Assembly (NCBI RefSeq): GCF_900167135.1
Contig: NZ_FUWZ01000007.1
Span: 225,021 to 289,020, forward strand
Source: Chitinophaga eiseniae
Lineage (GTDB): Bacteria; Bacteroidota; Bacteroidia; Chitinophagales; Chitinophagaceae
Reading direction: 5' to 3'
DNA: 64,000 nt
Made by a program: the position numbers and the translations under genes. The number at the start of each line of letters is the position of its first letter. Within the stretch, counting starts at the first letter, position 1. The notes below the pieces were generated by a model, which worked only from the letters and a program-made list of their open reading frames with translations, was not told the DNA's origin and searched no databases. Positions 9,513-16,663 of this stretch are shown here, piece after piece.

Positions 9513-12500
9513 ATGCGATTAGTCAGGAATGTAAAATTGTTTTTCCGGGAAGGAAACTCGGACAAAACATATGAAATAGACCTTTGTGAAGTTGGCCCGG
9601 AACAATATACTGTTAACTTTAGATACGGCAAACGCTTCGGAACCCTGAAAGAAGGCACCAAGACTGTAAACCCCGTAGCCCTGGCAGCGGCCACCACTAT
9701 CTTTGACGCGCTCGAAAAAGAAAAACGCAGCAAAGGTTATCTCGGTGAGCAGGAAGCTGTACAGGACCTGTCTTTTGTACCAGTAGACACTACCGTGGTG
9801 GCAGACCCACAAAACGCCGCTATTCTCAAAAGGTTACAGGGTGTGCTTGAAAACAAGCCCGCATATAAAACCGTCTGGAAAACTTCGCGTGTGATCTGGA
9901 AGGCAGGTGAGCGCAAAATAAAAGAAGCAGTCCCTTACCTCATCAAACTGATGGAAAGGGGAGACGCCATGCAGCGTTATACCGCCCTCTGGGCATTAGG
10001 CCGCTGTGCAGATCCCGCTGCAGCGCCGGTGCTGCGTTCTTATGCCGACAACGGTTCCTACGCCCAGAACATCCGGATGCTGGCCGCCAACGGCCTGCTG
10101 ATGGTACTTCCGGAAGAAGAACGTACCGCACACCTGCAAAGTCATCTCCACCGGTTACCGGAATCGCTGCAACAAGCCATTGCCGGCGGGAATGCGCAGG
10201 CTATCTTCGACGAAGTGCAGAACCTGGTGATGGTTAAAGCTGAGCTGAACTACCCGATGCTGGAAGACCTGTATATCGTGGCGTATAATAATAAGGCTGT
10301 CAGAGAGGCCGTCATCGGCTTCCTCGTCCACATGCCTTTGCGTCCCAGCTATTTCCAGCACGTACGCCATATCTTCAAACAGGCCGAACTGCGCGACGAT
10401 CAGGGTATTGTTGGTACGCTGGCCGTCAGGTTTGAAAGGGAACTGCCCATGTTCAACCATCCCGGCAAAAGGCTGGACTATGACGGCAACGAATACCATC
10501 CCAATGTATTCGTACCGGAACTGCAGGAACATTTCAAAGTAGCTAAAGAACTGAAAAAGCCCGGCTCCCGCCTCGCTTATTCCAATAAAACAAGGAACTA
10601 CCTGAGACGCAGGGTGCTGCGCAACCTGCGCGCTACCGGCGAAAGAGCGGACCTGGAATATGTGCGCCTTGCTACCGCCCTGCTGCTGCAATATGAAGAG
10701 GACCGGGATGCGACACAGGAATACCAAACCCGCCACTATAGCTGGGTCAATGGACGGTATACTACCTGGTACCGGCAGTTCCCCGCCCATTCCCGCGCCG
10801 TGTTCCTGAACTATATCCTGCGCGGCAACACGCCCAATATGCGGCTGGACACCAACGGCACGGAATGGTTCTACGAAGAACCGAAAAATGAAAAAGGAGA
10901 ACTCACCCGCGAAGCCACTACGCTGCGGGAACATCCAGATACTGTAAAAGCACAGCAGAAAGGAACGCTGTTAAAAAAGCTGTTCAACTGGCTGGGCGGC
11001 GAAAAGCCTGCACCTTCAGCGGGCGTGATACCGCCTGAACATAAGCCGGAAGCTGCGCCTGCCGTGCCGGTCAGCGATGTGCCGTTCCTGGAATTGTGGC
11101 GTCAGATGCCGCAGGCTTTCGTGCAACTGATGATCGCCGGCAAAATGGAAGCAGTACACCTGTTTGCCATGGAGCAGCTGAAGTCGCATCCTGAATATGC
11201 AGACCTGAAAGCCAAAATGGATGAGAAAACGATCTATTATCTGCTGATCAGCCGTTTTAATGTACCGGCTCTCTTTGGTCTCGAACTGGCAAAAGAAAAA
11301 TATACCCCGGCAAACCTCTCTTTCTTCCTGTTGTACGCTGTTACTATGAGCCCCCTCGAGGTGGCCAGGGTGCAGGGCCTGGAATGGGTGGACCAAAACA
11401 AGGCAGCCTGCTTCGCCGATGCGGATTTCCTGATGCGGATGATATTTAATCCGTATAAGGATGTCCGTGACTATGTACGCGGGCAACTGACCCCTGAGCA
11501 CCTGCCTGCGGATAAAGCGCGCGCGCTGGTGGGTAAGGCCATCGCCTCACTGTTGGCCTCCAACAACCTGGCCGACGATGTGAATCAGAACCTCAACGAT
11601 GGTTGCCGCATACTGGAACACTTCTGCGCCGATGCGCTTCGTGAAGTGGATATGAAAGTGATTGTGGAGCTGATGAACTCAGGAACGCCCGCCTGTCAGG
11701 CATTTGGCGTACGGTTGATGGTGATGAAAAAAGATGAGCTGAACTTCGCGGAACTGTCAGACCAGCTGCTGCGCAATCTCGTGGCCAGCAGTTACGAATC
11801 CGTAAGGATGGCTGGTATAGCGGTGCTGAAAGCCATGCCGGAAGCGGAACTGCTGAGAAGGGCAGAGGTATTGCTCGACGTTGTACTGGCGCCACACGAG
11901 CATGTACGTAAAGAAGTACGGCCGCTGATCGCTTCACTGGTAGCGAAAGACAGCCGTCTGGCGGTTTATCTGGTGAACGAATTGGTGCCCCGTCTCATGC
12001 GTAAAGAAACTGCAGAAGGTATCCACGAAGATATTGCCGCTATCCTGAGCCATGAACTGGTGGACCACTTACAGGATGTAGACACCGCCACCGCTTTACG
12101 TTTGCTGTATGCCAACTACCGTGCTGCACAGGAATTCGGCATCGTGGTGTTGAATAAATACATTCCGGCAGAAGCCCTTACGGTTAAACAGGTGATTGCC
12201 GCCGGCAGCCACGAACTGCTCGCCGTGAGAGAGTGGAGCTGGGGCTTCTATCAGCAGCATGCTGCCCGTATGCGTTACGAACGTGATGCGGCCATCGGAC
12301 TGCTGGATGCCAAATGGGATGATACCCGCCGCTTTGCTCAGGAGTTCTTCCGGACACAGTTCTCCGAAAATGACTGGACGCCGGAAACGCTGGTATCCAT
12401 TGCCGACAGCGTACGCCCGGACGTCCAGGCGTTTGGCCGTGAGATGCTGATGCGTTTCTTCAAAGATGCTGACGGCGCCGCTTATCTGCTCAAACTCAGC

Positions 12501-12848
12501 CAGCACCCGAGCGTGGCCATGCAGGCCTTTGCCACCAACTACCTGGAGACCTGTGCCGCCGGCAACCTCGAATACCTGCGTAGCATGGAACATTATTTCC
12601 GTTCTGTACTGAGCCGCGTCAACAAAGCAAGGGTAGCCAAAGAACGTATCTTTAACCTGCTGGAGAAAGAAGCGCTGAAATCTGCCGAGGCGGCCGCCTA
12701 CATAGGAGAGATTATCGCACATATATCCGCGACCGTGTCTATTGCCGACAAAGCCCGTTGCATTCAGATCATGCGTAATATCCAGCAACAGTTCGATATT
12801 CCTTTGCCAATAACGTTAATGCCCGTACGAAGCAATTTAGCTATTTGA
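9513..12848 (+). CDS. WGR-domain protein with HEAT/ARM repeats, retron accessory protein
   Basis: 1111-aa cytosolic protein. Residues about 1-80 are a WGR domain: VKLFFREGNSDKTYEI, then FRYGKRFGTLKEGTKT, where YGKRFG replaces the usual WGR core. WGR domains in PARPs and MolR-like proteins touch nucleic acid ends. The rest is almost all alpha-helical HEAT/ARM-type repeats (AVPYLIKLMERGDAMQRYTALWA and many similar units). A basic, proline-rich break lies near residues 490-530 (KKLFNWLGGEKPAP). No nuclease or other catalytic motif was seen. It starts 200 bp after the ychF terminator and precedes the SWIM gene and the retron RNA/RT. Inference: this is the ARM-type subunit of the retron system, perhaps the nucleic-acid sensor or scaffold. 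The last codons lie inside a palindromic repeat. Confidence 0.85.
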   Translation: MRLVRNVKLFFREGNSDKTYEIDLCEVGPEQYTVNFRYGKRFGTLKEGTKTVNPVALAAATTIFDALEKEKRSKGYLGEQEAVQDLSFVPVDTTVVADPQNAAILKRLQGVLENKPAYKTVWKTSRVIWKAGERKIKEAVPYLIKLMERGDAMQRYTALWALGRCADPAAAPVLRSYADNGSYAQNIRMLAANGLLMVLPEEERTAHLQSHLHRLPESLQQAIAGGNAQAIFDEVQNLVMVKAELNYPMLEDLYIVAYNNKAVREAVIGFLVHMPLRPSYFQHVRHIFKQAELRDDQGIVGTLAVRFERELPMFNHPGKRLDYDGNEYHPNVFVPELQEHFKVAKELKKPGSRLAYSNKTRNYLRRRVLRNLRATGERADLEYVRLATALLLQYEEDRDATQEYQTRHYSWVNGRYTTWYRQFPAHSRAVFLNYILRGNTPNMRLDTNGTEWFYEEPKNEKGELTREATTLREHPDTVKAQQKGTLLKKLFNWLGGEKPAPSAGVIPPEHKPEAAPAVPVSDVPFLELWRQMPQAFVQLMIAGKMEAVHLFAMEQLKSHPEYADLKAKMDEKTIYYLLISRFNVPALFGLELAKEKYTPANLSFFLLYAVTMSPLEVARVQGLEWVDQNKAACFADADFLMRMIFNPYKDVRDYVRGQLTPEHLPADKARALVGKAIASLLASNNLADDVNQNLNDGCRILEHFCADALREVDMKVIVELMNSGTPACQAFGVRLMVMKKDELNFAELSDQLLRNLVASSYESVRMAGIAVLKAMPEAELLRRAEVLLDVVLAPHEHVRKEVRPLIASLVAKDSRLAVYLVNELVPRLMRKETAEGIHEDIAAILSHELVDHLQDVDTATALRLLYANYRAAQEFGIVVLNKYIPAEALTVKQVIAAGSHELLAVREWSWGFYQQHAARMRYERDAAIGLLDAKWDDTRRFAQEFFRTQFSENDWTPETLVSIADSVRPDVQAFGREMLMRFFKDADGAAYLLKLSQHPSVAMQAFATNYLETCAAGNLEYLRSMEHYFRSVLSRVNKARVAKERIFNLLEKEALKSAEAAAYIGEIIAHISATVSIADKARCIQIMRNIQQQFDIPLPITLMPVRSNLAI

Positions 12849-12927
12849 TTATTTAGTTACTTCAATATTGAAAGCGGCCAGTCCTCCTTGTCAATAACGA
12901 AATAACCAAATAACCAAATAACAAAAT
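12835..12927. repeat. Palindromic element A with AAATAACC-type arms
   Basis: 37-nt arms at 12835-12871 and 12891-12927 match at 30 of 37 positions, most differences being G-U compatible, around a 19-nt core. The right arm is an iterated word (AATAACCA repeated). The left arm contains the last codons and TGA of the HEAT gene. Confidence 0.75.
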
Positions 12928-12941
12928 CTGAAAATAGATTT

Positions 12942-14594
12942 ATGTTATTCAATTACAGATATAGCGGTAACTCCCAGGTGTACAGCAATGCTACATCCGC
13001 CGGTATTTCCTTTGCACCGGATACCCACCGTGACCCGACCTTTTTTGTTGGAAAACTCCATAAAAAAATCGCTTTCCGCGAGGCCATATCTGCCCTGCAT
13101 GATGTTGTGGTGTCGGACCTGCGTTTTAAACCCAAAGACAAAACAGCCTATAAGGAATGGGCTGCCCAGCAGGAATCCATGTGGCTGGCGGAATATATGA
13201 ACGCCTACGACGCGGAAGCTGCCAACCAGCGCATCGCCACCCTCTCAGAAGAACTGAAGCAGGTAGGAGACCAGAAGGATAAAGTAATGGCGCCTTTCTA
13301 TAAGGCCCGTAAACAATATTTTGACTTTCTCTACCAGAAAGACAGGGATGCCTGGTTTGTACTGGACCCCGTGATTACCGTACACCCGGATGAAATGTTC
13401 TTCGAATGTTTCAGTCAGGACGAATCTACCTATGGTAAGCTGAGCGCCAGTTACAACGTCTTTAAAGAGGTGAACGAGTTTGAATGCGGTACCACCAATA
13501 TCGACTATTCAGCTGCGTTATACGACGAATTTCAGAAGATCCGCGACTATAAGGAGACAGACTTTAAAGTAGATCCCGGAGGCTTCCAGATACAGACTTC
13601 CCAGGAAGAAATGTATCATGAGGTAAAGATAGACCTGCCGGATAGCTGGGTGAGAGGTTTCTTACAGGTAAGCTCCGCCATGACGCTGCCTGCAGCCACT
13701 TTCGACCTGCATCCGATGGACGTATATAATTTTTGCCTGTGGTTGCGCCGTTTTAAGGAGAAAAGCGGCCCGCGTTCCATCCGTTTTAAACTGGAACCGG
13801 GCAAGCCCGTCCGTGCAGTGTTTGAACCCTGGAATCACGAAATCGTTTGTGCGAGATCGTTATATAAAGGTGGTCAGAGCCGTGAAATCAGGATATGGGG
13901 CAGAAGAAGGCTGCTGATCCTGGAAAGACTGATTCCCATCGCCAAAAAATTCACCGTGCATCTTACCGGTAACGGCCTGCCTTCGTTTTACGTGGCAGAC
14001 CTGGGGGATATGCAGTTCACGCTCGGCCTTTCCGGCTGGACCGCCAATGACTGGTCCCGCGCCGGCCAGTTCGACCTGATGGCGCCCCGCGCCATCGTGG
14101 AAGACAGCGCCAAACTGAAAGTGTTTGCCGATCTGCAATCCCGCTGGATGGCCAAACCAGAGGCCATTGCAGCTGCTACCGGGCTGGACAAAGCCACAGT
14201 GCTGGGCGCACTCGGTATCTATACACAAGCCGGCAAAGTGATCTTTGACCTGCACAGTGGCATGTACCGGCTGCGTGAACTGAGCCGCGATCCGCTGCCG
14301 CTGGAATCGCTGCGTTTTGCCAATCCGCTGGAAGCGGAAGCAGCTGAACTGGTAAATGAAAAGAAAGTAACTTTTACCGCGCAGGAAATTCCGGGCAAAG
14401 GCGTTCAGCTCAAAGGCAATGTAAAAGGTGCACATCGTGTATACCATCCCGTTATTGTGATCGACAATGACGAAAGATTGAGCGATGCGCACTGTGATTG
14501 CAGTTTTTATAGTACCAACAAGTTGTACAAAGGGCCGTGCGAACACATGCTGGCACTGCGTATGACGCATGCTGAAAATAATTCTGCACAATAA
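12942..14594 (+). CDS. Winged-helix/SWIM zinc finger protein, retron accessory protein
   Basis: 550-aa cytosolic protein. The C-terminus carries a SWIM zinc-binding motif, CxC-x12-CxH, with Cys518, Cys520, Cys533 and His535. A winged-helix-like segment lies at roughly 390-450 (PEAIAAATGLDKATVLGALG, then VIFDLHSGMYRLREL), which makes it a WHSWIM protein. The N-terminal 200 residues are charged and partly helical. SWIM fingers bind DNA or proteins. It follows the WGR/HEAT gene by 93 bp, a gap filled by palindromic element A, and the retron RNA begins about 50 bp after its stop. Inference: DNA-binding or effector subunit of the retron system; no enzymatic motif is visible, so which subunit is toxic cannot be said. 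Confidence 0.85.
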   Translation: MLFNYRYSGNSQVYSNATSAGISFAPDTHRDPTFFVGKLHKKIAFREAISALHDVVVSDLRFKPKDKTAYKEWAAQQESMWLAEYMNAYDAEAANQRIATLSEELKQVGDQKDKVMAPFYKARKQYFDFLYQKDRDAWFVLDPVITVHPDEMFFECFSQDESTYGKLSASYNVFKEVNEFECGTTNIDYSAALYDEFQKIRDYKETDFKVDPGGFQIQTSQEEMYHEVKIDLPDSWVRGFLQVSSAMTLPAATFDLHPMDVYNFCLWLRRFKEKSGPRSIRFKLEPGKPVRAVFEPWNHEIVCARSLYKGGQSREIRIWGRRRLLILERLIPIAKKFTVHLTGNGLPSFYVADLGDMQFTLGLSGWTANDWSRAGQFDLMAPRAIVEDSAKLKVFADLQSRWMAKPEAIAAATGLDKATVLGALGIYTQAGKVIFDLHSGMYRLRELSRDPLPLESLRFANPLEAEAAELVNEKKVTFTAQEIPGKGVQLKGNVKGAHRVYHPVIVIDNDERLSDAHCDCSFYSTNKLYKGPCEHMLALRMTHAENNSAQ

Positions 14595-14597
14595 AAT

Positions 14598-14627
14598 TTT
14601 GTTTTTCAGAATTATTTTCTAACTTGC
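14598..14627 (+). promoter_or_regulatory. Weak promoter candidate for the retron RNA
   Basis: TTTG at 14598-14601, 18-nt spacer, then TAACTTGC at 14620-14627, which fits TAnnTTTG at four of six fixed positions. A start near 14634 would fall about 13 nt before the a1 segment. Confidence 0.25.
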
Positions 14628-14646
14628 CTGCTCGTTAACAAACACA

Positions 14647-14889
14647 GATCTTTGTAAAGAGGAATTGATTGCACTTGCGCCCGTAAAAGGGACGAATGAT
14701 GTTTCGTCATTCAGGAATTATGACTATACATGCTTCACTAAATGCAATCTTTACTTTGGGAGGGGCGTACCTAGTGCGAATTTACGGTACGAGCCCCGGG
14801 GGCTGAAATTCACACTAGGTACGCCCCTCCCTGGAGTTGATTGATTTAGTCAATGGCTTGCACGAAGGCCTTTTCCTCTTTACAAAATC
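14647..14889 (+). ncRNA. Retron msr-msd non-coding RNA
   Basis: About 243 nt with the full retron layout, read from complementarity. The a1 segment TTTGTAAAGAGGAA (14651-14664) pairs perfectly with a2 TTCCTCTTTACAAA (14873-14886); GAT/ATC adds three pairs beyond a bulged C. Just inside a1, GATTGCA (14667-14673) pairs with TGCAATC (14743-14749), closing an msr domain. That domain holds a short CCC/GGG hairpin (14680-14691) and an 8-bp hairpin, GAATGATG (14694-14701) with CGTCATTC (14705-14712). The long msd hairpin spans 14758-14831, and a small ATTGA/TCAAT hairpin lies at 14840-14854. The first G after a1, 14667, is the natural candidate for the 2'-5' branch, but this is not provable from sequence. 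It sits between the SWIM gene and the RT, 111 bp before the RT ATG. Confidence 0.88.
14758..14831 (+). repeat. Long msd hairpin of the retron
   Basis: Positions 14758-14776 pair perfectly with 14813-14831 (19 bp, beginning GGGAGGGGCG). One C-A mismatch is followed by six more pairs (14778-14783 with 14806-14811). The tip holds a smaller stem, AGCC (14792-14795) with GGCT (14801-14804). The reverse transcript of this part would be a DNA hairpin of about 25 bp, the usual form of retron msDNA. Confidence 0.9.
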
Positions 14890-15000
14890 CTGTTTCTCCC
14901 GCGTCAGGCATGGCTTCCGCAGCCACTTCAAAGCCGGACCTTTTAACTCCGCCTCCGTTTTAGCTGCTCAACATTCATTAAAAAAGTAAACGCCAACACT

Positions 15001-16581
15001 ATGGCCGAAGGCTTAACCCGTCAACAGCTGTACGACAGAATCCGTGCATCCTCCAAAGAGGAATTTATACTGGAAGAAATGACCCGTCTGGGTTTCTGGG
15101 CAAGAAACACGTCCCAGCCATCCTTACCGGAAACACTGATACGCAGGGAAGGAGAACTGCGCCGCGAGTTGAATGAACTGCTGGCCGAAAAACAAAAATA
15201 CCGCAACAAGGAAAAGATGCTGGCAGACATGCGCAAAGAACGCATGGCCAAAGCTAAACTGAAACGCGCGGAAACAAAGAAACGCAACGAAGAGAAAAGA
15301 ATAGCCCGCGCCGCTGCCTGGGCAGAAAAAAAGAAGGTCGATATCACCTACCTCGGTGAAGATGTGTCTGCCGGACTGAATAAAATAACGCCAGATGAAG
15401 CACAACTGGCGAAATTCGGTCTGCCGGTGTTCAAAGACGCTACTGCATTGGCGGCCGCCATGGGCATTAGCCTTGGCAAACTGCGCTTTCTGGCCTTTAA
15501 CCGCCAGGTGGCCAATACCTCCCACTACCAGCGCTTTGAAATCCCGAAGAAATCAGGAGGCACCCGTGTCATTTCCGCGCCCATGCCGCAACTGAAAGCA
15601 GCACAACACTGGATACTGGAAAACATCCTCTATAAAATCAATAACAGCGCAGCTGCCCATGGCTTTGTGCCGGGCAGGTCTATCGTCACCAACGCCGTGC
15701 CGCACGTAGGACAGGACATCGTGATCAACATAGACCTGCGCGACTTTTTCCCTTCTGTTCCCTACAAAAGAGTAAAAGGCCTTTTCTGTAAACTGGGGTA
15801 CGCTGAACAGGTAGCCACCATCCTCGGCCTCCTCTGTACAGAACCGGAAGTAGATGAGATCCTGCTGGATAACCGCAAATACTATGTGGCCAAAACAGAA
15901 AGGCATCTGCCGCAGGGAGCGCCCACCAGCCCGGCACTCACCAACCTGATCTGTTTTAAACTGGACCGCCGCTTTGAAGGACTGGCGGCTAAATACGGTT
16001 ACGCCTATACGCGATATGCGGACGACATGACTTTCTCTGCCAAAGGCGACGCTGCCGATAAAGCAGGACAGGTGCTGTGGGCCGTTAAACAGGTGGTGAA
16101 AGAAGAAGGGTTCACCATCCACCCGGATAAACTGAAGGTGATGCGCCGCGGCGATAAACGGGAAGTAACCGGCATTGTAGTGAACGAAAAAATCAGCCTT
16201 GACCGCGACACGCTGCGTAAGTTCCGCGCGCTCCTGCACCAGATCTCGAAAACCGGTCTGGCTGGCAAGCGCTGGGGCAAAGGCAAGAACATTATCAGCA
16301 GTATGGAAGGTTTCGCTAACTACGTCTATATGGTAAAACCGGAGCAAGGCGCCAAACTGAAAGAAACCCTGGCAACACTGTTGCAACGGGAGGATATCAA
16401 AACGGAAGCGCGCAACCTTTGGACAACCGGCACTACAGACGCCGCAACCGCTGCCATGCCTGCTGACGCGCCGTCTGCACCGCAACCGTCTGTACCGCAA
16501 CATCCGGAAGGTATTCCCGTGGCCAAAGACGCGCCGACGGCTACCAACAAACCGGACAAGCCCTGGTGGGATGTTTTATAA
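15001..16581 (+). CDS. Retron-type reverse transcriptase
   Basis: 526-aa RNA-directed DNA polymerase that would make msDNA from the RNA just upstream. The retron-specific NAxxH motif is N231-A-V-P-H235 and the VTG motif is V389-T-G391. Motif A is IDLRDFF with Asp245 as the likely metal ligand, QGAPTSP is at 305-311, and the catalytic YADD is at 339-342. There is an unusual N-terminal extension of about 130 residues, strongly charged and coiled-coil-like (residues about 45-110, rich in Lys, Arg, Glu). An Ala/Pro/Thr-rich tail of about 60 residues ends in PWWDVL. A perfect 25-bp terminator follows. No target-site repeats, intron RNA or variable-repeat template is present, so group II intron or DGR origin is unlikely. 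Confidence 0.95.
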   Translation: MAEGLTRQQLYDRIRASSKEEFILEEMTRLGFWARNTSQPSLPETLIRREGELRRELNELLAEKQKYRNKEKMLADMRKERMAKAKLKRAETKKRNEEKRIARAAAWAEKKKVDITYLGEDVSAGLNKITPDEAQLAKFGLPVFKDATALAAAMGISLGKLRFLAFNRQVANTSHYQRFEIPKKSGGTRVISAPMPQLKAAQHWILENILYKINNSAAAHGFVPGRSIVTNAVPHVGQDIVINIDLRDFFPSVPYKRVKGLFCKLGYAEQVATILGLLCTEPEVDEILLDNRKYYVAKTERHLPQGAPTSPALTNLICFKLDRRFEGLAAKYGYAYTRYADDMTFSAKGDAADKAGQVLWAVKQVVKEEGFTIHPDKLKVMRRGDKREVTGIVVNEKISLDRDTLRKFRALLHQISKTGLAGKRWGKGKNIISSMEGFANYVYMVKPEQGAKLKETLATLLQREDIKTEARNLWTTGTTDAATAAMPADAPSAPQPSVPQHPEGIPVAKDAPTATNKPDKPWWDVL

Positions 16582-16594
16582 GCTACTACCCATT

Positions 16595-16650
16595 ACCCAT
16601 AAAAGAGAAGACCTGAGCTGTATCAAGCTCAGGTCTTCTCTTTTATGGGT
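16595..16650. terminator. Perfect 25-bp bidirectional terminator
   Basis: Arms 16595-16619 and 16626-16650 are exact reverse complements with a 6-nt loop. The arms carry AAAA and TTTT runs, so it can stop both the RT transcript and the convergent TonB receptor transcript. Confidence 0.88.
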
Positions 16651-16663
16651 GGTGTATAACAGA

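Noticed and set aside
14758..14831. Long hairpin before the RT as a simple terminator of the SWIM gene
   Set aside because: No T-run follows it, it is 164 nt past the stop, and it is enclosed by complementary a1/a2 segments.
15001..16581. RT as part of a group II intron or diversity-generating retroelement
   Set aside because: No maturase/endonuclease domain, intron RNA domains V/VI, template or variable repeats; NAxxH and VTG point to a retron.
9513..16581. Retron region as a recent genomic island with attachment sites
   Set aside because: No integrase, tRNA or flanking direct repeats were found at either border; transfer is possible but not shown.
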